Below are positions 1-13,400 of a DNA stretch of 64,000 nucleotides, piece after piece. How positions within the stretch are numbered: position 1 is the first letter of the stretch; the number at the start of each line of letters is the position of its first letter. This stretch comes from Schistocephalus solidus. Lineage: Eukaryota; Platyhelminthes; Cestoda; Diphyllobothriidea; Diphyllobothriidae. The stretch spans positions 78,503 to 142,502 of the forward strand of contig WEDG01000768.1 in the NCBI GenBank assembly GCA_017591395.1. The letters run 5' to 3'. A model generated the notes under the pieces. It made no database searches and was not told the DNA's origin. It saw only the letters and a program-made list of their open reading frames with translations. Both the position numbers and the translations under genes were made by a program.

Positions 1-3000
1 GCGTTAAACAGGAAAAGGTCGGCTAAATACCCAAAATTGAATTCAGCCGCTGATCAACAGGGAAAATTCTGTGAAAATTGATAAATCTCACCGGTTGTGT
101 TCCTCTGCAGCTAACTTGAAAAGCAAATTGACGTTCGAGTTGCGGAACCCATTGACTGGGGCTTAGATCCCAGATTCCTGAACGAGTTGTGAGTTAAATA
201 TGCAGTGTTCATACAGTTCTGAGGCGGATTCAAAGTGGAATAAATCATGCCGTACGAATTATGGCATCATTTAGCAAAATCCATGAGAAATTTCGAATCA
301 TTAAACTTTAATATTCTACTTCACTATGGCTGGCATCATCACGTATACATTTGCACGTCGGCTCTTGGATTCCCTGAATGAGGTGCATAATTAATGCACT
401 AACACAGCTGGAAGTTTGTTACTCTGACCTTGAGTCCAACCCATCAACGAGGTCTTGTTGAATAAACAACTGTTTAAACTTATACTCACAGAAAAAAACA
501 TGTGGGGGCTAGAGCAAGCGAATACGCTGGGTAGGAAACTTATCCCCATCTGTCTACCTTTTTATTTGAAAATGTGGTACTTCGCACTGGTGTACCTTCA
601 GCACGCAGTAACAGGGTAGTCTTCCTGCTGGAATAGTTGTCATTTAAACAGTTAAGCCTCTGTACTTCCGAATGTAAGAATTATATAAAATTGTTAGCCA
701 TTTTTTGTCATTAATTTCAACCAAGTGTCTTCACTGGATCCCTGCCTCTCAACTCATGGATGTTCAGTAGTGGATCCAGTTGCTTTGAAAGTTCCCTACA
801 CAAACTTAATCACTTTGTATGGAAAGCCTCCTTTTTATAGAAATTAGTGAAATATTTTTGCGTGAGTCTTATTACTTTTTACTCAACAAGCCAAAGCAGG
901 CTATCAATGTTTTCTTAAAAATTTGCCGCTTAAGGGATTCTCGAATCAACGAGTAAATAAAAAGTGAGAAAATGTGAAAGAATAGCCTAAATGAACTTAT
1001 AAACAGACTCCAGAATCATAGCTCTCATATGCTTTTTGCGTGTTTGATCCATCATTTATAAAACCTGAGCTACATAATAGTAAAACTTTCACCTGCACTT
1101 AGATCCCCGCGTTGAAACCGATAGAGGAATCATATTGAAGATGCAAGGACAGGCGTCTATTATTCTTTCGAGGTCTAACAACGTGCGCCTTTTACATTTA
1201 CCGAGTGGTCGATGGAAGGTCGAATACGATTCGTTAAAGATTTGGATATAGAAGTAGAAGCCAGGGAACAAGCTAACGTGGGTCATCTAATGGATTAGAA
1301 GAACCGTTGATGGTAAAAGATAAATGGACTGGAAAAATTAGATTTGTTTTGAGTAATATCAATTCAAACAGGAATTATCCAAAGCTTTAATTCGCTACAC
1401 AGGTAATAAACTAGTGATTTTAGAGAGGATTAACTTATCTCCAGAAGTTAAATAACCATTATGAATAAAAAGCCCGGTGAGGATGGTGACAAAGGTTTTG
1501 AAATTAGAGTGCGTAGTTATAATTCCGAAATATTATGTTGCTATGAACCCTGCAGGGCCAAAGTTTGCGGCTGCAACCTTGTCACTCGACGTCTGAACTC
1601 TCAAATAAATTTCTTGCGTTGCCTTTATAAACGAAGCCGTTTCCTTCTGACCTTCTGCTTTTTGTGTATCCGTGGGAATGCCACGGCTCGTAAATTTTAT
1701 GAAGAAGCCGAGTTTTTTCGACGATTTACTTGAAAGCTTATATAAATTTTATAAAATACCCCGCTAATATTTTGAGCAACCCAAATTCGTTAGAAGTAAT
1801 TATCAGACGGAGTAAGACTATTTGGCTATTCGAGGACAGCAAAAAAGGATAAGAAATAATATATAATCTCATAAGTGTGGTTTTTCGGTAGCAAAGATAA
1901 GGGATATTTTGTAACATAATTTTACCTTCAAATGATTTTTAATTCCCATGGCCCCTAGAAATTATCAAGTTAACGTAAAATGGAACTTCACAATTCGTTT
2001 AGTTTTCCTGATCATCATTTAAAAGGACACATACTTTTTCAAAACCGAAAGGAAGATGTTTGCCCTTAGGTATGAGTTAAGCAGGCTGTTAAATCATTGC
2101 TGTCATAATTTACTGATTTTTCAAGGACTTTAAGGCGCATTGTGAGGGCATAGACGTATAGGAGTAATGAAGGGTATCAGCTTAATTAAGTTTTGTGCAT
2201 TGCTCATCGGTTGCATTGTATGAAAAATTTGTTAAACTGGTCTCATGAACTGTCCCAGAATAAAATTTTAGTAAGACATCATTTTGGCGTCCTCTAATCC
2301 GTGTCCAGATTTAGACCCTGACAGATAATGCCAGACTACTTGTTTGATCTATTATTTATACTGAATAAACGATAAAAACGGGAAAACTGTGCCCTAGAAA
2401 TTAAAATCTACTGGGTAATACACTCGGCGTTCGTCTATTAAACGAAGCTTATCGTTCAGCTGAAGAAAATTTACACGTAAGGCGACGCCTGAACAAAAAT
2501 GCGGCCTCATCTCCCCGTTACTCAATTACATTCAGATTTGAGGAGTCTTTAATTCAAGCGTCACTTTCCTCCTCTATATAGGTAGTCGTCAGCTCTTAGC
2601 AGCACAACCTTTTTCTGTATGCTCTATTTGCATATCGTCGAAGTATGAGGGATGTCAGTTGAAGGAGTGAATTCGGTGCTGTGCGAATATCCCTCAAATT
2701 AACTCAATAAATAGTCACGTTACCACTGCTGCACAGAGGCAATTTTGAGTTCAGCCGTGGTAGAGAAAAGAATGCAGCCCATTCAGGTCTGCAAGATAGG
2801 CGGCGTCGTTGCGTCTGGCTCGAACAGAGTCAAAAATATATTGAACGAGCAAGAGCCACAGTTGAGTCTAGTTCTTATCATTTTAATGGCTGCAGCGTGC
2901 TTGATTCACTGGAGATGGGAGATAGCTGCATTTCGGCTCTCGCTTCGACTCCATTTAAAGTATTTTTACAATCAAAAGGGAGTGGCTGTGGAAAAGCGAA

Positions 3001-4390
3001 TCGAATTGATCTACCACCAGCACTGCAACTGAGGACCAGGAAATTGTTCATTATGTCACCATTGGTCGTGTGGGAAAGTCTGGCCAGGGGGTGGGGCAAC
3101 ATAATGGATGAATTACCTCCATCCCCTCCTCAGGTGTATAAATTTAAGCTTCAATGATTGCACCGAATGAGTGAAAGGGAAATATTGTCTGGGGGCAGGA
3201 AATTTTCGCTGTATCGTTATACTGCTACGATGCGAAATCTGATAACCTACTGATTTTTCAGCTGGCATCTTCTGTTACTGCTTTTGCGTTAAGCAAAATA
3301 TCCTGACTATTTCTCGAAATTCCCTCCTATTCGGTGCCTGATCTTGCATCGGATAGCCCACAGTTACCTAAATGGACAGGATGGGGAGCCGGACTGATAC
3401 GGAATCGACTTCTGCTGTATTCTCCACTCCGTGTTTTGCTGGTCTGGGTCACCGGAATCAAACTATTGAAAATCATTTTGAGCAATGTAGTTTACGAAAT
3501 AAGCTATGGAAATAGACTTATCTTGTTCCGTTTTGAAATCGCTCCTGTGTTGTTTGAAATTTATCGATCAAGAACCCAGTGAAGAATTGGCCTTTTAAGG
3601 CTGACAGAGTATTTCTATAACCCACGAGCTCTCGCATGATGGACGGAAAGACTAACAGGACAATGGTCTCCAAAGGAGAGATCCTGACCCAGTATATAGT
3701 GTTGTTTAGGTAGAGAGGAACTGCGTCTATTTCCAGAACACTATTACTACGAGATCTACCTTTGCTTTAAAACTACCTTGGGGATTGGAAATACTATCTT
3801 AAACTGCATTTAGGTCCCCCTAATCATCAATTGAGCTGCAGATTATAATTCTGTTCAGCAGAGGAAACCCTGACCAATAGATGGTTGCTTTACCATCATG
3901 AGTAATCTCTACTCCGGAAATAATAAAGGGTTCGATAATTGAATACGGCTCCTCATGGAAAGTACAAATTTCCTAATCCAGCGTATGAGTGGAAATGGAG
4001 AACGGCGGGCTCCCTTTCCTTTCAAAACCCCTTAGTTCAAATAAAAATTCCAAAACTGCGATCCACTGACAGAAAATAGAGCAACGTCTAGAAACGAAAT
4101 TCCTCCCACACGCAAATAGAACCACAGTAGTTTAGGCTTAATGGTTTGTTGTGCAAAATATCATAATTTGACCTTTTCCTTCTAACTGTCAACGGGCTGA
4201 GAACGTTTTCAATCCCGCAAAAATTCATGAAATCCTCCATGGCCGACTGAAGTTTAGATCTTCAGGTGATTCCGTTCACCAAAAAACACTTGCTGTCGTC
4301 AATAGGACCTTACCAAAGAAGTCTCCTTCTATTCATATATGTTAATTAAACCGCGCTAACCTTCAGGGAGTCGCGTCTCATGAATCTGCA
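1..4390. other. Upstream flank of the LIM-homeobox gene, no supported gene
   Basis: This is AT-rich sequence with no open frame that I trust. Two frames stay open for 80 to 95 codons between about 2745 and 3157, one ending at a donor-like CAG|GTGTAT near 3135. A TATATA string lies at about 2575. These could mark an untranslated or alternative first exon, but nothing recognisable is encoded. I saw no tRNA, no LTR and no long tandem repeat here. Confidence 0.4.
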
Positions 4391-4394
4391 GCGT

Positions 4395-4600
4395 GAAGTT
4401 GATTGGTTATAAGCACCGTCACAGTTAGCGCTCATTCCTGTACTTTGATTGGTTGTTACTCCATTGGCGCGCTGTCCCCTGACGCAGTCGTCTCAGTCAC
4501 CCCCCCTCACCCGGCTATTCGCCCTCTCTCCCCAACCCCTTTTGCCGCATGCGTGCGCCCTCACTCTTTTGGGGATGTATCTGCTGCACTCTGAGTAGTT
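4395..4600 (+). promoter_or_regulatory. Likely proximal promoter of the LHX3/4-type gene
   Basis: Inverted CCAAT boxes (GATTGG) occur at about 4402 and 4447, followed by CCATTGG at about 4461. A C-rich stretch with several CpG dinucleotides follows (4498-4545), in contrast to the AT-rich flank. The first candidate start codon is at 4661. Position and composition fit a promoter without a TATA box. The transcription start is not visible. Several AG dinucleotides just before the start codon could also serve as trans-splice acceptors, since flatworms use spliced leaders; that is inference. Confidence 0.4.
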
Positions 4601-4660
4601 GTCCCATATCTGCTGCAAACAACTAAGGCAGAAAAACAGTCTGAATACAGGAAGATCAGT

Positions 4661-4988
4661 ATGAAGGACAGCAAAATTAACGTCGAGCCGAACCTGAATA
4701 AAGATGAGCGAGCTGGGCTGGCTTGCTATCAAGACAATGCGAGCGCAAGGGAGAACAATTGTAGAGCGCTGACGCTCAAGCTAGGTTCTCGTCCACCGAG
4801 CAATCTTCAAACCCTGGAACACATTCTTCCAACCACATTTCCTTATCAATTTACTAACGAGCAAGCTGGAGGTCTCCAATACCAATTGTCTGCCATTCAC
4901 CACACCCCCGGTATGGCACTTGGCTCGCCCAACAAAGAAACGTATTTAGAAGAGTTCGAGACATCACCGAATCAAAACCCGTGTTTAG
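4661..4988 (+). CDS. LHX3: LHX3/4 exon 1: start codon and N-terminal region
   Basis: ATG at 4661 opens 109 codons ending at a strong donor, TTAG|GTAAGT, with one base left over (phase 1). The next exon begins with TA, giving GTA (Val) followed by Pro-Thr-Cys, which is where LIM1 of LHX3 starts (usually Ile/Leu-Pro-x-Cys). The encoded segment is polar, with no domain I recognise. The long N-terminus compared with vertebrate LHX3 is expected for flatworm proteins. The frame is not closed immediately upstream, so an earlier start is possible. Confidence 0.8.
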
Positions 4989-7900
4989 GTAAGTAAACTG
5001 CCTAATGGACAGATATAAATTTTAAACGAGTGATTGGTGTGATTTCAAAGCTTATGTCGCCTATCATATTGTCTGGCATTAGATAAGTGGGATTTTTAAC
5101 TATTTGCAAAGTATTTTTTTGTAAGTCGATAAATCTCGTTAAGTGCTTTGAGTGGTTCAAAACAGTAGGTAGGCGTGCCTTTTCTTTCCAAAGGCGGTCA
5201 TGTTGAAGGATATCATAATAGCACGCAGGAGTTTGATGTAAAAACTTATGTGACCGTCCCATTTCTTTCTTGACACGGCATGTTTTCTTTAATAGGGTCG
5301 AACTGGTAAAGGGTTAGTTAAATATCAAGGCTTATTTTTATTATAAAACATAAGCAGCTGGAAGCTGTTGTGTTTTTCGAACATCACCGCCAACAAGGAC
5401 ACTGGAAACCTAAATCATAAGTTATGGTGTTGTCGTTGTCAACTAACCCATGCCTCCAACCCAAACCCGAAGATTCAATATTTTAATCTTCCTCGGTTAG
5501 CTGTTAGCCTAGTGCTCCACCCCTAAATTTGACGGCTAAAACCATATTTGCTGCGATCAAAAATATTAACATGCACACGAGAACTCTTTTTAGCAGTTTG
5601 ACCTGCTTTCAGGATGGAATACGATGCTTCCAACTCTCTTGAAGCTCCGCTAAAACGTCGAGTATTGGTTAACAGCGGGTAGTCTGTGGCTCATTGATCA
5701 CAGCAAATATTCCGGAAATCGCACAACTTCTTTTTTGTTTTTGATCAGTGGTAGGCCAAGATTACTGGTTTTTCCTCAGTATGCAACCGAATACCGGGGT
5801 TTTAGAGATGAATACCATGGTGAAACTAACATCTAATATTGCATCCTGAACTCAAGTCAGATCACGAAGGCTATTTTAACTTCGTTTCTTAATTTTTGTT
5901 TTTGTGTTGTTGCCATTACCACATGTATTTAATAGATTTTTGTATACATAAAATCTTACAGTAAGTTGTTTTAAGTCATTGGAATAATTACACAATAAGG
6001 AACTAGGATCCAGACGCCCAGAGTCCTTTAACAACTCAGATGCTCATTTTCAAGCTAGCTTTCTTTATATACCAGCGGATTGCTTTTATAAATTCGAATC
6101 TCCATATATTTTTCAACTGAATGATTCAGCTATTTGTTAATGCGCTTCTCCGAATTTCCATGAATTGTTTATGAAAAATTGACATGCAGCCCCTCCTTAG
6201 CGGCTCGGTTATATTGTGCCAGTACCAGAAAACAACCGATACACGTTCTTAACAAACAAGTTAGCGACTTGGTTAGGAGGCCAATCGGGAAAGGCTGCCC
6301 GTCTGGGACCTGAAACAATGGGCAAATAAGTGATGACATGGATTGCGGAAAAAGGGGTACACTCCTGAAGTTCGATGTGATATTTTGGAATCGGTGCATT
6401 TCCATGCACACACGTCCATACGATTTTTCAGAAATATGGACTTAACATTGCCTTTCTTAGTGACCTTTTCTCGATGTCCCTCTAGATGTTATCATGAGCC
6501 TTATTATGAATTAGGCTTCGCTTTATTCCCAAGTGGACATCAGAACCTCGTTTTCCATACCAATATTTATCAATAGCCTTCATGTCTGTCCTGACGGTTC
6601 ACAAGATAAGTAATTTCAGATGCATCGGCTATTCCATACGGTGGAATCTTCAGTTGATTACCACTTCTGAGTTATCACGTATATTATGTATCAAATAAAC
6701 TAATCATAGAAGTAGTAGTAGTAGTTGTAGTAGTAGTAGTAGTATTAGTATCATATACGTTCTCATTATCCTTTAGTCGTGACAGAAGTATTGAAAATGG
6801 TGCTACTAATAAGAACGCCAGTATTCATGATATTATTAATAGCGATAACAGTAGTAGTATTAGTTTGCCTGTACTTATATCGAGCTGCATTGGAATCCTC
6901 TGTTTAAAGTAAACGTTCGTGTACAAAGTTAATTGGGTGTTCCCTATCTAGAATACTTTAGATTATCAGTCTTAAAGAACGCTTTCCGTCTGATTCCTTC
7001 TACAGAAATTTTGGAATTCCAGTACGGATGTGGTTGTGACTTCATGGAGCGCGAATTATCTCATGGTTTCTTTAGGTCACAAGCTGGATAGCGTTTTATC
7101 ATAGAAAATCATGATTAAAGATTATACTCATTTGTCAGAGGGTCGTTTTTTTCACATTGAACTTTCCCAGTTGCCCGGTTTCCTCCAGACATCTGTGTAG
7201 GAACTTTGCGGTCTTTACGTTTCTGACCTCTTAATGGCCTTCAAAACCTGCTCTACTCTTTGAGTTGCAGCTCATTTATTTTGCAGCCTGGGAACAGCGT
7301 CTACTTGTATATGTATCCGATCATAGTAAGAAGGAATCTCAAGGTATATGTTTCAATTTTTTTCCATACCCCCTGTGTGTCACTGTCGGTACTGAGCCCG
7401 ACGGCCTGGAGAAAAGGTTGTTCATAGTGGCAAGGGGGAGGCACTTGCCACTATGTTTTTGCCTTCCCGATCATTGACCACATGTGAGCCCGAGTCAATC
7501 CGCCCGGAGGTGAGATTTGACACTTTAGTTGATAAGATCCAACGTCCTCTCCTCTAACGTGCAACAAAGATACACGAAGGGTGGGAGCTCCCAGTGGACA
7601 ATTGAAAGACATCCCACCGCAACAAGTTTAGACCGGTGATTCCACTGCTCCCTGTTATATCACTTCCACTTAACTATGCACTTTTGGCATGTAGTAGGTG
7701 GTTTCGCCGATTGGTTCATCTGGGCTTCGACTATATTTTTCTTTAAACAAGGGTTTCAGACGTGGTTTTTTGAGTAAAGAGTTTAAGTAGATAATCTGGA
7801 GAGTTAACTCTTCATAATGACACATAAGCCGAAAAATAAAAAAAGCTTTTTCATATCATCATGCAATTTGAAAACTACCAAAAACATTGTGAGACAGGAC

Positions 7901-10330
7901 TGCGATGACCCAGAAGAAATGCAGAAGAAATGGACGTATTATGTTGATAAAAGGTAGAAAAGTAAACATGTACATAAATGTCCCAAAATTTGCGTCATTC
8001 ATCGATTTTATTATGATGTAATAATAAGGATAAGATTATAATTTTTTATTGTGGCCACAAAAAAACAAAAAATTGTATCACTTACATCTGTCAAAGGATT
8101 ATGCAGGTATCTCAGAAATGAAACAAATCAGCTAATTTATAGATTTTTCACCCAAGAATGAATATCGGTGCAGACATTAAAGGTTGGGATGACCACTTCA
8201 GTCGTTTTAGTCAACGGAGGTCAGTTACACCGGAAATCCTGTTCTGGATAACCTAGGGTACGTAAATGCACATTTTTTTATCATAACGTTACTTTCAACG
8301 CTCTTCTCTTCGGTTAGCAACTCGCTGTCATGACATAGTCCGCAGACAGAATCCAACCGCCAACCCACAGAATTTGACACAATATGTTCTGTTCACATAG
8401 TTATGGTGGACATGCTTATCGAAGACAAGAAGATGTCTGAATGTGCGTTGTTTCTAATTCTTTCAGTCTGCCAACTTCCATATTAGACTGTACTTAGTCC
8501 ACTAGAAGCACGCAGATTTTTTGGACTCTACGTTTCTGAATCTTCGACATTTACGGGAATTTCGAGCGTTCCTTTAGACGTCTTTGGCTCCTTCTTAATG
8601 TGGCCTTTATGACACTCCCACTCTGTGGACTCCAAGCCAGGTGTTGCGGCACGCTCAGGAGCGGCTCCGGCCGCGCCAGCCACCTGCGTCCTCTCCCCCC
8701 ACAGGTCTTCTTGACTCTGACATGACACCGGGTTCAGGTGGGGGAGGAGGAGAGAGTGCGGTAGCTGCATCGAAAGTCTACTATCACTTAAAACCCATCC
8801 ACGTGCAAGTCAACGTCCCTGCATGACACTTCTGTGGAGCATGCGGTGGACATCATCAGACTACGACGGTCAACTTATCGTTTATCTATCTTCGATTGAT
8901 ACATTTTATTTGCTGTCGTGCAAGTTTGCATAATGAATGCAAGACTTGAAAATTTTATCTTTTACTTTTTTACCGGTGCCTTAATAAGAACATTTATGTC
9001 TGAGTGCTGTTCTGGTTATTGGGAGTTCGCGATTAAGAAGTTTCCCAAAAGTGTAATTATTATTGTACTTAAAAGGACACCGATACATAGAACGAAGAAG
9101 AGACAGGAAGAGCCACAGACCCCGCACTCGCTCTCTCAGATTACCTAACAAATCCGTCTATGATCTATATCTTGTCAAGCATTTAGATAGACACGATTGT
9201 AATCTGACGGAAGACAAAAGGACGGGAGAGAGAGTGAAACTGGATGGTCCAGTCTCCTCAGTCTTTTTCAGCGTACTTCTGATATCGTTTATTTTGCAGC
9301 ATAGTAGGTGACTGCCTGTTCGCGATCCCTGCAACCAACGGGAAGGGGTCAGTTTGTCCTGATACACTGATCAAATTGGTGTACACCGCGTCCAATGCGC
9401 TGAGCTTCACCTCATCTGTCGGGATGGATGATGGGATCAGCGGGAAAAAATACGTTCAGCGCCTATTCCTGTGTTCAAGGGTTTTACAAGAAAGTTCGCG
9501 CGGGTGGGGGGACTTTACTAGTGCTCAAATAGGTGTTTCTAAGGAAATTAAAAATCTGCAATTTAAAAACTGGAGAAGTTACCAGAAAGCACACAGGGAA
9601 TACTGGGGAACCCACTGGTGAGCCCAACCCCTCCCAGCTGTGCCATGCAGCGGCTAATTATCAGAGAAAAACGTGTCTGGGCTTTAGCTAGCATCTGGTG
9701 AATAATTTCCCAAACTGTTATCATGTCAAAAGGTTACTCCAATTTCCGTTGAACCTCATTGCATGCATGAGGTGAATGGAAAAAAAAACCAACGCGCAGT
9801 GGGAATAGTATCTAATGTATACGAATACCGGGGGAAAAAACTCTCCTCCTCCGAATGGGCCCTCTTTTACATATATTCTGGAGGCAGCCAACAAATAAGA
9901 ATTATTTGTTTTATTCACTTCTCTTTTTGTCATTGTTAGTTAGTCGTGCCTCATCGGAAAGAATAAAAAGGATCAATTACAGTAACTTCTGAGTTAACTG
10001 AAGTTCAAGGTTCAGCCTTTGTTAGATGAAAATTACAATATGCACACATTTTCCTAAACGAACTTACCCAACCTAAAAGCTATTTTTTTAACTGCACACT
10101 GCTAATAGCCTCTAAATTTAGAGTCAAATAGCCATCTAAGTAATTAAGAGATGGTCATCCATGTCTGCCGTCGGATAAGAAAACTTTGTTGATGATGTGG
10201 CTTTCAGAAATCTACATCGCAAGCCGTTCGACCTCGGTAAGCCACGTTCTCCCCACAAGCAGGCGAGTATGTTACTGCGTACAACCACTTTAATTACGAA
10301 AATTATGCGTCCGCCTACTAACAGCACACA

Positions 10331-10409
<79 letters not shown>

Positions 10410-13400
10410 TGCACACCGTGCGTCTGTGTACGCCTACTAGGTTTGAGTGGATGCTCTCTCAGTTGGCAGCCTCTTTCACCTTCCCCTCCCCCGTCCAACC
10501 ACCTAACTCGCTCTTCCTGCTCCGTTTCCCCAGCCTCAGTGCCAGATCCGTCAAAACCATTTTCCCTTAACTTTTCGTCCCGCTTGCCACCCGGCTCTCC
10601 ATGACCTTGCCCATCGCCCGGCCACGGGGTGCGTCGGCAATTTTCTGGCTGAGGGATAGAGGAGGACGTCGTTTAGCGACCAAGCTATTTGGGACGACCT
10701 GTTGTTGGCTCGTGAAATAAAAGAAACCTCAGAACGGCGTGTGTTATCCAGACGGGCCGTGGAAGTTCGAGAGGCCACGCCACTCGGGCCTAGGCACCAC
10801 CTCCGCCCTCACACCGAATAATGCAAAGAGAGTGCGGCAGGGAGAAAATGGGAGGGGTAGAATTAATCGAGTTAAGTGCCATGACTTCGCCGGCCCTTTC
10901 TCTCTCTCCCCCCCCCCAATCCAGTCCTCGTAACACTGGAGCAGGCTGCGGAAATTTGGCGATGCGCTTGAGTTCAGGTGTGCGCCCAGCCTAGATGATT
11001 GAGAAACCAGCGCAGCGTCGGATGTTCCACTGTGAGGATCTAACGTTCAAAAATACAATACAATAACAGTAAATACTGAGCAGTAAAAATCATTGACCGG
11101 CGGGAGCTGAGACATAAATTGACATTTGCAAACTGAAGGACTACTTCTGCCGTTTTTAGAAAATAATTTATCACTCAAAGGAATCAGGGAATGCCGAACT
11201 GATTGGCTTGTCGGAGCAACCTAGATTTCCATCTTTCTTTTTGCATATGGTTCGCGTTCCACTTTCAGCTCCTTTGGGAGCTTCATCTTTTTCCTCTAGT
11301 GCTTGCCAGCACAGTACCACCACGAGCTTTTCAACAGCTCCTTTTATTCTATGCTACCACTGCTAACATTTCTCATTCTTCGAAAGTTTTTCTTTCTTGA
11401 TCTGTCGCATAGTATTTGCATCCTTTTGTCATATCTTACCAGTTTTCACCTGCTTGTCCCCTTCTCTTTGTCTTTTAATTCCTTCTTGGGCCTTCCTTTG
11501 CAGTCGCACGTTCATTCAATTCTCAGCACCCTTTTTCGTTTTTTTCCTCCTTTTTCCTCTGGTCCTCCGCCCCCCCCATTTAGTTTTATTTGCATTATGA
11601 CTTATTCGTTATTTCTTTCATTTCCGTTCTCTTTTAATTTTCCTCTCCTTCCCTGCCCCCTTTCGCTCATAGAACATTTCTGATCATTCTCTGCGACCTT
11701 TTGGTACCGCCTTTAGAAGCTGAGACAGAAAGAACGTAAGAGCAACATGTTCACCCGATGAATCAAAGCAAGCTCTCTGACTGCATGGCTTTTAGCATGA
11801 AGCTCAGAAAAAGGCGGGTGGCTGGTGGATTACGTCCTCTAAAACGTTACATCAACATGGCAGTCAACGTAGAGCACCCTGACAACGGGTCCATTAGACA
11901 AATGAGGACAAAAAGAACTTTGAATGGTGACGAGGGAGGGTTTCCATAACTGCATAAGTTAGAGGATGAAAAAACTCCTTCTTATCCAATAGAGGTTGTT
12001 CACTTGAGCCCATAGCAATCGAAACGTCTTCTTACCAATATTTCATAGAAAGCACAAAGTAACAGGCTTTCAAGAAGGCGATAGCTGGAGCAATTTTTAT
12101 TGGCCTACCGTGTCGGGGTCTCGATTGAACCAATCATCATAGACAATCGATGATACTCTTTCGTTAGAGCAAGCTGACCTTTTTACTCTATTCGTGTCAC
12201 TTCCCATATGGTAGACCAGGTCCTGGTCGGTAAGTCATATTTGAATGCCCGCCACCATGAGGCCTTGATCCATACAGGCCTACCTGGAAGATATGGCGGC
12301 ATCATAATGTCGAAAAAGGTTGCAATAGTAGGCCGATTATATCAGACTGCCTTAAGCTACAAAGTCCAAATCAAAATATTCCGAAGACTTTTTTCTGTTG
12401 AAGCTCCACCCACAGCACCCTGTTGCTTTTCATTTGATAAGCCGCTTATCGAACTCTCAATGGTTGCTTTGGTTTCCAGTTACAGATGAGAATAAAGTCC
12501 ATTGTCTCTCACTCTCTCTCTTTTTAGTACCTACTTGCTCCCGGTGCGGAGATAAGGTGAATGAACGGACATTGATTCGAGTTCTGGACCAGTTTTGGCA
12601 TGCAAGGTGTATGTACTGTCCAGACTGTGGAATCTCTCTGGGTAGCAAGTGTTTCTTCCGAGACGGCGAAGTCTACTGCAAAGAGGATTTTTTCAGGTTT
12701 GTTTCTTACACCCTCTTTCACACTACTCAGTAAACGTTTTGCTAATCAAACGCGTTAAGGGACCTAATCGTCCTTTTGTGCATTGGAGCTCCATCTAGAG
12801 ACCCGAAGGCAGTTGGCCAATGACTACAAATACGAACAGAAAGAGAGTAGCGGGAATATTAATTATGGTAGCGGGTACTCATTATGCCCGTGGCGCAATT
12901 GGTAAAGCATTCGACTCAATTACCGAAGATCCTGATTTTGATTAACAGTCACAGAAAACATGGCGCTGGTTATGGCTGACTGATGATGGCAAATAAGCTA
13001 GAAATCGCCATTATATTCTCCCTTGTCTTTGTCGGCTATTTCATTTTGCGTATACTAATATTCGCTCTGAGGCTGCATGTGGGTCCCTCAACGCGATTGC
13101 TCAGCGCCCACTACGATATATATGTCTTCCAGCTGTTGTACCTCCCTCCAATATATATATAAGTCAAACAAGTGCGTATCACTCACTGATGTGGTAAGAA
13201 TCTCACTCGATCCCATTTGTCCGCCCGCCCGCCAGCTAGCTACCGGCGATAAACGAACGTTGTGTCATAGGACACATAACACATAACATATATATATATA
13301 TATATATATAATTAAGTTGAAGTTCTGTGGGAAAAAAATACTTGATTGTGTAAATTTTTGAATCTGGTGTCCCAGTTAATCTTCAGACAAATGGGAATGT

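Larger units (their letters stand above)
4989..12527 (+). other. LHX3/4 intron 1 (7.5 kb)
   Basis: The intron runs from GTAAGT at 4989 to TTTTTAG at 12521-12527 behind a CT-rich tract. It contains an AGT/GTA microsatellite (6711-6750), a short perfect hairpin (7423-7455), an interspersed repeat copy (about 9310-9720), a CA microsatellite (10325-10407), a pyrimidine-rich block (about 11220-11680) and a minus-strand open stretch at 8528-8770. I see no convincing independent gene inside it. Confidence 0.75.

Noticed and set aside
2745..3157. Overlapping open frames upstream of the LIM-homeobox gene
   Set aside because: Three frames are open in a GC-richer patch, there is no recognisable motif, and only one weak donor. 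Not enough for a gene call.
10136..10604. Open frames of 120 and 135 codons on both strands
   Set aside because: They are created by the CA microsatellite (Thr-His and Cys-Val repeats) and have no other coding signal.
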